Source: Knoxdaviesia capensis (lineage: Eukaryota; Ascomycota; Sordariomycetes; Microascales; Gondwanamycetaceae). Taken from it: a stretch of 64,000 nucleotides of DNA. Shown here piece by piece: positions 22,696 to 33,700 of the stretch. Under the pieces are notes generated by a model. The model worked only from the letters and a program-made list of their open reading frames with translations. It searched no databases and had not been told where the DNA came from. Both the position numbers and the translations under genes were made by a program. How positions within the stretch are numbered: position 1 is the stretch's first letter; every line of letters begins with the position of its first letter. The stretch is taken from contig LNGK01000012.1 of the NCBI GenBank assembly GCA_001510575.1, positions 1,137,996 to 1,201,995 on the forward strand, given 5' to 3'.

Positions 22696-24521
22696 GTCGA
22701 GACTGAGGATATGTTGAGCGGGCGTTCACAGGAAGAAGTGTGTGGCCCGAATCGAGCAAGATGGAGAGGAGAGCTCTGCAATAAGGCGTGGAAAGCAGGT
22801 GGTAGAATTGAATGGGGGCTCGTTGTAACACTGTCAGAGAAGGAAGACGGCATGGACAAGTGAGAATATGTCTTCATAAAACCAAGATCACCAGAGGCGT
22901 TCATGAAAGAAACGTTTGAACCATGGCGATTCCGAGCGGGCTAGAATGTGCTAGCTTCCATCCACACACCACCTGAACGTGAAGTGAGGGACTAGGACGC
23001 ACGGGAAGCTCGGCGATCAAGTTCTTGGTTCGCTGGGGCGATAAAGAGGAGACGACGAAAGCAAGACTCTGGATGATGATTGCTGAGCACGCGACAGCAA
23101 GTGTAAACTTGGGACCCTGACTTGGGTAGGTATTAGCGGAAAGCCGGAAGAGAAGCAAGTGTGGGAGGATTTCCTAGGATTCGGTAGTGGGGAGAGAGTA
23201 TGGAGGGAGGGAGAGGATGGGGAATGAGGCGAAAGCGAAGGAGAAGAAAAAAAGCTGATGTTGTTGATCGGACGGAAATAAAGCATTCATAGAGAAAATT
23301 CATAACATGCCATGTTCCATTCCGGTGACGGCATCAACTGACTGCTGACTGAAAGTGATGGATGATTGGGGACAAGGAAGGAGCGATGGAATTGGATCTG
23401 CGAGCTGGTTCCTTCCCCCTCCAAACGTTGAGACGAGAGAAAAGAAAAAAACCGAGGTTGTCAGATGTGGTGGCTGGAGAAGTTGTATCAGCCAAAGAAA
23501 CCATGTCAGAGCGGAGAATGATCTTTTACAGGGCTGCAGGGGCCTGATTAGAACTACGTCACCACCGAACGTGCTGGAGAGGTCCACTAAACGCAGTGAC
23601 TCCCAGCACTTAGCGAAAGATGTTTGAGATGTGAATGGCAACGACAGCCACTCTGTAACGTTCACCCACCATGGCCGGGTTTCTTTGGGGGTCTTGAGGG
23701 ACTCAATATCCCCCGCCGCATGCGAACCAATCCGGATATATCAGCGCACAATAGGTGCATGAATGCCGTTATTATAACGGTGGACGCGCGTTCTGGCATT
23801 GAGCTTTAACGGACACTCGCTATCAACCATCCTTGGATGTGTGTCGTATAGCCAAGGTCGTGTGCCTTCGGTGGCTCGGACATATACGGGCGGTCCCCAA
23901 CGCAGTCAAGATGCATTGGGTTCAGAATCACTTTTTAGCAGGCTCACCTGCCTGTCTGTTCATCCATGCACTGATCCGTCCCGCTACCGGAAGTTAAAAA
24001 AGGCTAAGTGTAATTTTGTTTCATTTGCTTTCTGGTGGAAAATCTGCTGTGAAACCTGCGTGGGGTTTCCGTTTATATACATCCATGCTGGGTGAATGAT
24101 TGTACGATATGATCGACACGATAAACGGGGTTCTTCGGATCTTCTGAGACAGCTGGCGAGAATTCAAGTCAAAATTAGGGTTAGCGGGATTATTCCTGCT
24201 GGAGATTCTAGAAGGCGCTGTAACAAAGAGTTGAGCCCATAATTAGCCGTCCCCATACATACCCTAAGCGCGTTGGTGCAAACCCTTTTTTCCTTTCCTG
24301 CTCCCCTCAATCTTCCTCGCAGCTCGTTCATTTATCTTTCGTCAGGTCCAAGGCCAACGCTTCTCTTTTTCTTCGATACGCATGTAACTCTCTCAGCTAG
24401 CTACATTAACTATCGTCTCGTCAATCGTGCTTCTGCCTCCTCCTACCGAGCGGCCGCATCTTTCATCTTCGCTTATCAACTACGTCCTCTTCATCGTTTC
24501 CCGGCGTTAAAGTTTTCGGCT
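22696..24521. promoter_or_regulatory. Divergent promoter region of 5-phosphatase and Dcp1
   Basis: About 1.8 kb between two start codons. It must hold both promoters and 5' UTRs. Immediately before the Dcp1 ATG the sequence is rich in CTT/TCC pyrimidine runs (24290-24510), typical of fungal transcription start regions. No recognisable gene inside. Confidence 0.55.
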
Positions 24522-25331
24522 ATGAGCCACACAACCCCCCGCAGAAACAAGAAGCACAACCGCCACCCATCGGGCCCGCGAGCCGTTGCCACCTCCGATT
24601 ATGAATCCGACGCCGCCGCCTACATGGAGTCGCACCCGCCGCCTCCGACTGCGCAGCTGCAGCTGCAGACGCGCACGAACACCGACCTGAACATGGCCGT
24701 GCTGAGACGCTACATCCCCGACATTACCGGGATCACGAGCGTGGTGTCGAATGCCGTGGTTTACACCTTTTCTGCTGAGCAGACCGAGTGGATGAAGACG
24801 GGCATCGATGGCACTCTCTTTGTTGCCAACCGCTCGCCCGACCCCGCCACCGGCGTGCCGCGCATGAGCATCTTTGTTCTCAGCCGCAAGGGTCTGCAGA
24901 ATGTCCAGCTAGACCTGGCCGACCTGTTCGATGTCGAGGTGACCGAAGAATTCCTGATTCTGGTTGTGGATGGCGTTGCAGTCTCGTCTAGAACGCAGGC
25001 TGAAGGCTCCGGCGCTGGGCTCCCGGCGGCGCTGAGCGGCAAGGAGGTCATTGGCCTGTGGATTCATGCTCCGAGTGAGGAGCTGCGCAAGTTGTCCATG
25101 GAGCTTGTCCGGCGGTGCTGGGTTCAGGTCATGGACGCTACTCGGGACTACAAGGCCCAGAACGAGGAGCGGCTTGCGTCTGAAGCTGATGCGGTTTTCA
25201 ACGGCGGCCACGGTGGCCACGGCCACCACCAGCACCAACACCACCAGCATGGAGCCATGAACACTTCTGGTAGTGAACCCACCCAGGGCCGCCAGTTGAA
25301 CGTGGCCGATCTCTTTGCTAAACAACAGTGA
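24522..25331 (+). CDS. DCP1: mRNA decapping enzyme subunit Dcp1
   Basis: Activator of the Dcp2 decapping enzyme, working in cytoplasmic mRNA decay and P-bodies. Single exon, 269 residues. The N-terminus (1-50) is basic then Pro-rich. The EVH1-like Dcp1 domain runs from about 52 to 212 and includes the family hallmarks LRRYIPDI (61-68), VVYTF (79-83), EW-KTGI-GTLFV (89-101), the RMSIFVLSRKG strand and the terminal helix ELRKLSMELVRRCW (187-200). A His/Gly/Gln-rich tract (about 229-244) and a short LNVADLFAKQ tail follow. The frame is open for 83 codons upstream, but that stretch has no ATG before the chosen start; its first residue would be TTG. Convergent with the BAR-protein gene. Confidence 0.93.
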   Translation: MSHTTPRRNKKHNRHPSGPRAVATSDYESDAAAYMESHPPPPTAQLQLQTRTNTDLNMAVLRRYIPDITGITSVVSNAVVYTFSAEQTEWMKTGIDGTLFVANRSPDPATGVPRMSIFVLSRKGLQNVQLDLADLFDVEVTEEFLILVVDGVAVSSRTQAEGSGAGLPAALSGKEVIGLWIHAPSEELRKLSMELVRRCWVQVMDATRDYKAQNEERLASEADAVFNGGHGGHGHHQHQHHQHGAMNTSGSEPTQGRQLNVADLFAKQQ

Positions 25332-25998
25332 CTGAGTTCTTCTTTTTCGGTGCCTAGGCCTTTTGCCCGAGTTTTCTCTTCCTACACGCCCATGCTCCTC
25401 ATTCCACAACATGAGCTGTCCCCTTCATAATTTTTCTTCTTCCCATGTCCCTTCCCCTCCTCATTTCTGCTGCTCCTCGTGTTTCTTTGTTCTTATCCAT
25501 TACGGTGGTTCTTTTCGTTGCGATTAACGACCATTATGACTTCCACATGCCTCATTCGCTCTCTTCATACAGTCTGGCATTAGGGGCTCCTACAGTATTC
25601 CAGAATGCAATAGAAGTTGCCGATATCAATTATGTTTCCTTATTCATTATATACCAGATTTAAATGATATTCATTAAATGATTCCTGTCAAATGTGAACT
25701 GAACAATATATGTCCCAGTGTATAGATGGCTCCATGGTGATAGCCGTGATCAAGTTATCAGATTACAGCACACACACGGACATACACACGGACATGGCCG
25801 TTCGGATTAAGAGGGTCTGAAGCAGGCAATTGCAATAGATGAAGGATATTTCTAGACAAGAACGAATGTGCCATTGATAACCGAACGAAAGGACATGGAC
25901 GAAAACAAGAAGAAAGAAATCAAAACTCCGGAGATATTACACGCCCAATCCCAAGCCATTTGCCGCTAACCGAGCCCAAAAGTGGACGAGATCTGGGG
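25332..25998. other. Convergent intergenic region between Dcp1 and RVS161
   Basis: About 670 nt between two 3' ends, AT-rich from 25600 to 25700, with a short CACACGGACATA direct repeat at about 25772-25795. No gene seen. Confidence 0.6.
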
Positions 25999-27254
25999 TT
26001 ATACAGTACCGCTGATACTCAACTCGCGGATCTCTTGCAACACTTGCTCCACACGTGTATCCAGAAGACCCTGGGCGTACTGGTCTCTCGTGTCTGCGTC
26101 GAGGTACTGTTGCACCTGAGCCATGCGCGAGTAGGCTTCGGCGCAGAAACGCAATTGGATTTTCACGAGGGCTTCGAAGCTGGGGTCGAGGTATGGCACG
26201 CGGAGGTCGATAAGCTGCGGCAGCTCGGTGCTCAATTGCTCGTTGAGCTGCTCGTAGGCCGCCTTGGCCATCTCCATCTCCTTCTCGGCGCGCGGGAGCT
26301 TCGTGACGTCCTTGTCGGGCTTCTCGGCGAGCTTCTTCACTTTCGCTCTTAGCGAGTCGTAGTCGAGCATCTTGTGTCCGCGCTTCTTGATACCTGTGAA
26401 AAGAATGATTGAAAAAAGAATTGTGTGTGTTAGACGGGCTGGGTCCGAGCTGGAAGTAACAAAGCGAATCGTGGTAGAGCGGGAGACTACTAACATTCGT
26501 TGATATCGGGGAAGTATGAGCAGAACCGCGTGATAGGATCCAGAACAGTCGTTCTGCGAGAAGAGAGGCCGTGAGGGTTAGTAAACGGACATAGGCGTGG
26601 GTGCAACCCATGACGCTCAGACTTGACTGTACCGATAGGGGCCATCAAGGGCTTTGATGGTTTCGGCATCGAGATCTTCGACTGCCTGCTTGTAACTCCG
26701 ACTGACGCCATCATTCGCTCCGGACTCGCCGTAGAAAGCATCTATCGTTTCGGCGATTCGCATCTGGGACGCAGTCATAGCTCGTAGGGAGTCGAGATAG
26801 CCACGGGCCTCCTTTTGTAACCGGTTGGCCGCGGCCTCCATGGTGCGAAACCGTCTGCGTTGAAGAGAAATATTGTGTTAGTTGGCTTTCGCAATGCGGC
26901 GGCACAGCCTCCGCCGGGATGACGGCGAGGACCCTGAATCAGCCCCGGCCGGAGAATGGAAAGAAACCTAAGCCGCAGTTGGGAAACATTCTGGGCCAGT
27001 GGTCCTTACCTTTCTTCAACCTCATAGTCTCTATCGTTTGTCTTCTCAACATGACCTGTAGATGTTGTCGTTAGCCCCGCAGTCGTGCCAAGCTATGGAA
27101 ATAGCGGCATGACGAACCTGTCTTCATCATCACCTGGGTTGTGGCCCGGTTGACATTCTTCTTGAAGCCTGTATTGTGAAAATACTCCAGTCAGTAAAGA
27201 CTCCGATAAGCACATTATCGATTACGGCGGTGTGTCCTGACCTGCCCACGACAT
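25999..27254 (-). CDS. RVS161: Rvs161-type BAR domain protein (amphiphysin family)
   Basis: N-BAR protein that bends membranes; in yeast Rvs161 pairs with Rvs167 in endocytosis and actin organisation. Six exons were traced by splice sites and frame: 27242-27254, 27118-27168, 27010-27055, 26633-26854, 26495-26553 and 25999-26393, encoding 261 residues, near the 265 of the yeast protein. The N-terminus reads MSWAGFKKNVNRATTQVMMKT, the amphipathic helix typical of this family, and is split over three small exons (the first is 13 nt). The BAR domain fills the rest, with YFPDINECIKKRGHK and LDYDSLRAKVKKL as recognisable conserved stretches. There is no SH3 domain, which separates it from Rvs167. 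Divergent from the SET-domain gene. Exon boundaries all keep frame; confidence in the model is high. Confidence 0.93.
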
Positions 27255-28478
27255 TTTGGCGGTTGCGGCTTGGTTTCGGGTGGGATGAGTTCTTCGTGTG
27301 AAATCCGGATCGGCAAATAACGCGCGTAAAACAAAAAGAAAATCGAGGGGCTCGAATTGCACAAGAGAAAAAAGCTGCTATGGAAGGAACACAGCGCAAG
27401 AATAAAATAAAAAAGCTAATATGCAAAAACAAAAAAAAGTGGTGATTTCTTCTTCTGGAGATAAGACGACAGTTCAGACGGAATGGGATTGCTGACGGGA
27501 TGGCGAGATGGAGGAAAAGAGGTGATGTTTTTTTTTCCTTCCAGCTCTTGAGCAACTGCAAACATCGACGCCCTGGCTTTCTTTGCTTGTATCGTGTGTG
27601 GTGTGGCTCAAACGACGTCAGTGTGCTGTGTTTGGCGGCAAAAAATCGGGGCGGTGCGGGAGTCATGCGCCACGACAACTTCGTCATCAGCCGGTGACAG
27701 CTGCTGCCGTCTGGCAGCAAGTGGCAGTAGGGAACAAATACATCCTTGGTCTACTGAATCACGGAGATTCAGGCAAACATCATCGAGCTTTTCAGATATA
27801 CTGTCGGTGATTTCGGTTTGTATTGTTGTTGCGCAACTGGCCTGATGTCTGTGATCTAATTCCCAAGCAGATGTTTCGTTTATGGGGTGGTGGGAAGAAC
27901 CCGCGTCACATCCCCACGCACTCCGTTTGTCCCGGAGCTGGCCCCTATGCGAGAGGATGATAAAAACTATCACTTTTTTAGCATATACATTTGGTGATCA
28001 CTATGTAATGGCCATGGATTCTATAGCCTCTGAAATTCTGCGGCATGATTCTCTGCTGTCATAGGCGGAGATGGATGGAATATATTGCGCAGTCCTCGAT
28101 TGGCCCGGGGGATAAATACCCGAAGTGGGCTTCCCACTCAATAACACCCACCAGAGATATCAGTACATCAGTACACGGTTAAAATCTGATTCTGCTTCAA
28201 TATCCATATTGCTGTCCCCGGCATATGCCGTCGTTATTGACTGATAGCAGGCAAGAAGGCCAAACCTCCAGCGAGATGAAGGATTTGGACACGTTTCCCA
28301 ATGCATTGCACACGAGATTGAAGCAATGCCGTGACATTGCATGTGCTGGTAGTATAATGCCCGTGCGAGCTTATAGAATGCCTTCGACTGCTCAGCTTCG
28401 TATCTTCGGCCGTTGCTTTTTGTTCTATGACCATCCATTTTTCTATCTTGTATCACTTTCGATCTGAAGTTCAACAGA
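27255..28478. promoter_or_regulatory. Divergent promoter region of RVS161 and the SET gene
   Basis: About 1.2 kb between two start codons. It contains poly-A runs near 27420 and no recognisable ORF. Promoter function is inferred from position. Confidence 0.55.
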
Positions 28479-29846
28479 ATGACGCGGTCACTCACCAGAA
28501 GCCTTTTACTCTGTCTTCTCCTGGGCATCTACAGCCCCCACGTAACAGCCGATGCGAGCCCAGACAAAGCGCCCGACTCGAACGAGGCCCACAAAGCTCA
28601 CCTCGTCCAAGAGTCAATCGACACCCTGAACGGCGGGGGCAGCGCGCAGAATGTGCTCGACGTGAAAAGCATGGCGGAGAACGCCACGGAGGCCGTCAAG
28701 CTCGGCTGGTTCGACCCGGGGGTGTGTTTCAGCGAGTTCTGTGTGTATGCAAATGCCCGGATGGCTAACGGCCGCGGTATGGCTGCCATCACGTCGATCC
28801 CGAATCTGGAGAAGCTGAAGACGATCGAAGCGGGTATCGCTGCAGCCATGGCCGCGGACGCTGCAGATGCCGCCGCTGCGGAGGGTGCTGCATCGACTGC
28901 AAGTGATGTGTACGAGGTCCTGGAGGACCCGGAGAAGGGACGCAGCGTGGTTGGGCTGAAGGCGCTGAAGCGAGCAACACCTCTCGTCATGGCAACGACG
29001 CCCGTCCTATTCATCCACACGGACTTCCTCAAAAACGCACCATTTGACACACAGGAAAAATTCCTGAAGCTGGCTGTTGGCCTATTACCCGAAGAGACAC
29101 GCAAGACATTTTTCAAGCAGGCCAGCAAGAGCGATATCATTCATGGAGCTGACGGCGAAGCTGGCCAGCCCAGCATCCGGCACATTTTGCACCTTCACCC
29201 ATTTGAGGCCAGTCTAGGTGCCCAGCCCGACGGATCTGGCGGTGGTCTGCACTTCCTCAATTACCCCGAGGCATCGGCGTTTCGACACAATTGCCGGCCG
29301 AACTCTGCCGCATTCATCGCTGATAACCTGCAATTGCGGCTGACAGTCATGCGCAAGACGAAGCCGGGCGAGGAGCTGACCATCTCGTATATCAATCCGG
29401 TGCTGCCGCGCAACGACCGCCAGGACATCACCAAGAGACTCTGGGGGAAGGGCTGCACGTGCTCGCATTGTCTCGGACACGGCAAGCTTAACGAGATCCA
29501 GAAGTCCGATAACGCCATCGAGGAGATCGAGGCTATCCGCAAGATGCTGGTAGACCAGGAAAGCAAGATCACGGCGAAGATGCTGGACCGGTACATCAAG
29601 CTGCACAAGGACGAGGGCCTTCAGTCGAAAATGGCCGACGCGTACCAGCTGGTGGCGCTGAACTACAACAACCTGGGATACGTCAAGCGCGCAGTGAAGT
29701 ACGGGCACTTGGCAATCCAGGCTGCGGCGCTCGAGTATGGAAGCGACAGTAACGATGTCATTGTTATGAAGGTGTTCGTTCGGGCACCTGAAAAACACTA
29801 TTCGTTCCAAGCTCGGGTGGCCAAAAAGTTCAAGAAGAAAACATGA
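28479..29846 (+). CDS. SET domain protein with N-terminal signal peptide
   Basis: SET domains usually transfer methyl groups from S-adenosylmethionine to lysines. Single exon, 455 residues. Residues 1-24 form a classic signal peptide: two Arg, then LLLCLLLG, ending HVTA before Asp. One N-glycosylation sequon (NAT, 68-70) follows. SET elements are spread over about 150-335: a GRSVVGLKALKRATPLV entry strand (154-170), RHNCRPNSAAF (269-279, equivalent to the NHSCxPN pseudoknot motif), GEELTISY (297-304) and a post-SET CTCSHC (326-331). The C-terminal 100 residues are helical and TPR-like, as in SMYD-related proteins. The combination of secretory signal and SET domain is unusual; substrate and compartment are unknown. 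Convergent with the peptidyl-tRNA hydrolase gene, 202 nt apart. Confidence 0.85.
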   Translation: MTRSLTRSLLLCLLLGIYSPHVTADASPDKAPDSNEAHKAHLVQESIDTLNGGGSAQNVLDVKSMAENATEAVKLGWFDPGVCFSEFCVYANARMANGRGMAAITSIPNLEKLKTIEAGIAAAMAADAADAAAAEGAASTASDVYEVLEDPEKGRSVVGLKALKRATPLVMATTPVLFIHTDFLKNAPFDTQEKFLKLAVGLLPEETRKTFFKQASKSDIIHGADGEAGQPSIRHILHLHPFEASLGAQPDGSGGGLHFLNYPEASAFRHNCRPNSAAFIADNLQLRLTVMRKTKPGEELTISYINPVLPRNDRQDITKRLWGKGCTCSHCLGHGKLNEIQKSDNAIEEIEAIRKMLVDQESKITAKMLDRYIKLHKDEGLQSKMADAYQLVALNYNNLGYVKRAVKYGHLAIQAAALEYGSDSNDVIVMKVFVRAPEKHYSFQARVAKKFKKKT

Positions 29847-29973
29847 ATTGGATAGGCTGGGCCAGATCAACGGAAAAATATAGGAGAGGAAGGGGAGAGG
29901 GTTGGATTGTCGTTGTGGTGAAGGTTGTGATGTGATATGAGAAGGAAATATATGAGTGATGAATGATACAGAT

Positions 29974-29997
29974 ACAAATACAAATACAAATACAAAT
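29974..29997. repeat. (ACAAAT)4 tandem repeat
   Basis: Four exact hexamers in the 202-nt spacer between the SET gene and the peptidyl-tRNA hydrolase gene, where both transcripts end. Confidence 0.9.
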
Positions 29998-30048
29998 TGA
30001 ACATCTCATCCAGCGACCTGCTTGTGGTAGCCGTCAGACCCAGAGTGT

Positions 30049-30744
30049 TCATGGAGAGGCCGGTGGTGAAGACGGGGAAGAATGTGAATGGTGAACACTC
30101 AGTCCGGCCTTGTAGTCCTTCTCGAACCCTGCTAGAATTTCCAGAATCAACGGCGCGGACACCGAGGCAAGCACTAGTTTCTGGTCGGCTGGCATCGGGG
30201 CTAGGACAAAATCCGCGACGGTTGCCTTGTCGCGTGCGTCGGGCCGGCCAATCCCAATAGATATCTTAGCCCAGGGGGAGGCGGCGAAGTCATCATGGCG
30301 CAACGACGCGTTGATGCTCTTGAGCCCGTTATGGCCGCGCGGGCTGCGCGACCACTTCCGGAGTGTCGTCACGCCCAGGGGTTCTTCCAGGTCGTCGTGC
30401 AGGACAAGCATCGCAAGCGGCTCTGCGTCTGGTGCTGATAGAGCCGAATCCGGATCCTCTCTGGCTGGTGATGGGTCGCGGGCGGGCTTGCTAGTGGCGT
30501 AGAACTCTCTCCACACTTTGGACACCCACGGTCCGGAGATGTTCATCAGCGTCGGGCTCTGGATCATGGCGTACTTGGGCCCGATGGAGCCAAGTGCTTT
30601 CTTCCCACCGAATCGCGCGCGTGCAAACGGTGGTTGCGAGGTGCCGAGAAGATTTCGGAGCGCGGCGAGGGCAACATGGCCTGCAGAATGGAATGAATCA
30701 CTATATGGGGCGGGATTCCCAAGACTGAGAAGAAGAAACCTCAT
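30049..30744 (-). CDS. Peptidyl-tRNA hydrolase (Pth1/bacterial type)
   Basis: Frees tRNA from peptidyl-tRNAs that fall off ribosomes; in fungi the Pth1 type is usually mitochondrial or dual. Single exon, 231 residues, start ATG at 30744. Family motifs are present: LLSLGNP near the N-terminus (substrate-binding Asn), the catalytic His of FHSAGH, TLMNISG (second binding Asn), VLHDDLEEPLG (Asp that activates His), SPRGHNGLKSI and the ISIGIGRP strand. The residue after the catalytic His is Ser rather than the usual Asn. An insert rich in Pro, Asp and Ala (about 85-108) sits between the NISG and HDD motifs and is not typical. The C-terminus is Ser/His/Pro-rich. The frame is open upstream to 30834 but begins with TTG, so a targeting peptide there is not supported. 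Confidence 0.88.
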   Translation of the reverse strand: MRFLLLSLGNPAPYSDSFHSAGHVALAALRNLLGTSQPPFARARFGGKKALGSIGPKYAMIQSPTLMNISGPWVSKVWREFYATSKPARDPSPAREDPDSALSAPDAEPLAMLVLHDDLEEPLGVTTLRKWSRSPRGHNGLKSINASLRHDDFAASPWAKISIGIGRPDARDKATVADFVLAPMPADQKLVLASVSAPLILEILAGFEKDYKAGLSVHHSHSSPSSPPASP

Positions 30745-33700
30745 ATCTGTACTCTGATATTGAAATGATGTTCGAAGGATTTCGGTGCGCGATTTGAACG
30801 AGTGGTTTAAGATATGAAGTTTGGCTGTGTTCAAGTTGTCAGAACAAAAAAAGAACGAAAAGCACCAGCGCGACGTTAGTTTTGGCCCCAGGCGATATTT
30901 AGGGTATAACCCAGCCCACTATCTAACCCATATATACGCACCTCCCCTCGGCCCAAGGATGCGTTACCTCTAGATACCTCCAGATAATAAAAGTTGTCTT
31001 ACAGTAAAATCAGGATTTCATCTAGTGAGATATAAAGTTCATGGTGCCGTCTCTAGAGCTCGGGAAGCCGGGATCTATGTTCTTTGCAGCTAGACAGCAT
31101 TACTCTAGTAACAACTATGACCGGTAAATCTTGTCCTTCTAGCCTTTGTTTAGGCACAGTCCCATATAGGCCAGATCCGCCTCCAAATTTCGAGTGCCGT
31201 GCTCGCCCGCGTCGGCATCTGGCTGGCGTTCCATTGAGTCTTCAATGCATTGAACCAGTCGACCTCCGTCCACACGAAAATCTGCTAGCAAACAGTTATC
31301 CAGTGGTGTCTGTGGAAACTGTGTAGATGGCCGTTATAGATCTGTAATCTATTTCTCGATTTTGATCGAGTGGGCTACTGGGAAAGGGTTCACCAGTATG
31401 ATAACCTTTACGCAGTAGTCTGATGCTGCGAACCGCATGGCCTTGATGCGCAGCGATGGCATAGTTGGTGTGTGTTGCGCCGATTTCAATGACAAGGGTT
31501 GGCCAGTCTTGGATGCCGCCCTGGTATCTAGCCCCGGGGCCCACCCGGCGCGTCGCTTTCTCATGACAAGGCATGGAGGGGGCTGGACTTCTCGGATTTC
31601 ATATTGGCTCATTGATTTCGGAGGCCTGTGTCTCTAAGCCCCCCGGTGATATAGGTGCTTGAACATGGCATGGATGCTCACAAGCTAGTTATCCAACACC
31701 AACATCGACACATCGCCAAGTCCTGAAATCGAGCTCATATCGCTTCAGATGTTGTTGTCGGCGTAGTTGTCTTTGTCGCTGTTATCGTCATTATGGTGCC
31801 ATGGCTCGGCGAGCGCTGATCTACCCTGCTTCACTCGTGGTAGTGCGGGTGATGGTTTAATCGGCCAGGGCCAACCTACCAGGAGAAATATGCTTACCAC
31901 GAATTCTCTCTCTCTCTCTCGTGTGTGAATCAAGTGCTCGACGGCGAGAAAAGCCTGTCCTGTAGGAAGGAAGAGGGAATTAAATCAAGTCAGGGCAGTT
32001 GGCATCTTAAGCCGGTACCAGTTTGTCGTTATTGCCGCCGCCCTGAATCAGGTTTAAGTACTGAAGTCATCCAACAGAAGTATGAACTTGGGCTATCATC
32101 ATGGCCATGATGCAGGCAAGAGAAGGGGTAATCACCGGTTAGTAGTTCCTTGCACGGTTCCTCCTTCCAAGAGGTCCTTCGCGGGATGCCTGTTGGGGAC
32201 GTGTGTTAGTGGCCGCGGACATTTACCGAGTCTACAGTACAGAGACGTCTCCAGTTAATATACGAGGATCGGGAACTCAGAATCCTGCCGTTCGTCAAGA
32301 CGATATAAGATGTAAGGGGGGCCGCGGAGATCTAAGTTACCCAGATGTGGTGTAGGGCAGGCAGGGCTGTAGGATGGAGTGGCTGGCCGTGACATCGAGT
32401 GCATAATAATGGCGGCGACAATGTCGTCCTCGGAAAGCACTGTATTGCCCCCGCTCGTGACAGAATGTAACTGCCATCGACCTATTAGATACAACGCAGA
32501 TAGCTAAGCAGATGGCTTGGAGGTGTTATTGGGGGGCTCGGCGTAGATGCTTTCTCCGGGTTTCCAGGTCGTGATGATCTGTGCTGGCGGAAGTCCGGAG
32601 ATATAAAACCCAACCTCAGCTGGCCCCATAGACAGGCATGGGGTTTGCCCAACTATCTTCAAGATTCCAGCCAGTCAGAGACCGAGATGAGGAAGACGAG
32701 GGCCAGAGCAGAACCTTGTCAGTAAGGGAAATGCATTTGTCTCCCGAGTATATATCCGCGGGTACTCCAACTTTCGAGGCGAAGAAGAAAAAAGAAACAC
32801 CACATCTGACAGGAGAACACGGGTGACAGCGGAGCCGATCAGGACGGAAGACCCAAGCGAGCGGGTAGTGGTGTCATTTTATGCAGGTGCAACAAAATCA
32901 GTCCAGGACCCTGGAACTTCGAGAAACATGTGGCAAAAAACGAGGAGGCTTCAATATAATGTTCCAGAGGGAGAAAATGGTTTCAAAAGTGGTATGTGAG
33001 TAATTCTGTTTTCTTATCCCTGATCTTTTTCGTATGAAGCAAGATGGGTGGCCATGAGCCGCGGGTTGAAACATCTTCGATGAGAAAATGACGATATCGC
33101 AACTCATACGTGGAACGTTGGATTAGAAGATAATCACGGTGCAGATTCAAGGTCTGGTAAGCACCGATGGCCCCCTATCACGACAAAGAAAGGATTTTTT
33201 TTTCCCAGGCATAACGTTGAACAATCGCAAAACTCGGGAATAAGAAGGAATGCCTCACACGAAGCAGTAGGTGATTTTGAATTGCGAAGAAATTTGGTCG
33301 GTATCCGTTTGGAGTATCAGACATATTCTATGCCACCTCATTCGACGCACTTCACGCTCACTATTACGCAAGAAAATCCATGGAAAAGATGTGTCTGGTC
33401 CTACCTGTATTTCTTCGCCATAAGTTAATATCGCAAGTGGAAATCACGAAGGTTATGCTGACATAGAAAAACGAACTTCCAGCAGGGTTCGCAGAAAACT
33501 GGATGAATAATCTCGCAATTCCATATGGTCTGTTACGTCCGTTACGGGGACGGACAACATCCATTCCGAGTTCAGCCGGGCCATCCGGGGGTCAGGGTTC
33601 GGTAAAATCCGCCGCGGAGATGGGTGGAAAGTCGCAGGTTGTCTACCAACACGCAGATTGTGTGACGTCTTGGACGTGGCTTAGCTCCTAACCGCCGCGG

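Noticed and set aside
24273..24521. 83-codon extension upstream of Dcp1
   Set aside because: Begins with TTG, lies in a pyrimidine-rich leader and does not resemble Dcp1 proteins.
30745..30834. In-frame N-terminal extension of peptidyl-tRNA hydrolase that looks like a mitochondrial leader
   Set aside because: The extension begins with TTG, not ATG, and no ATG lies within it, so a targeting peptide is not supported.
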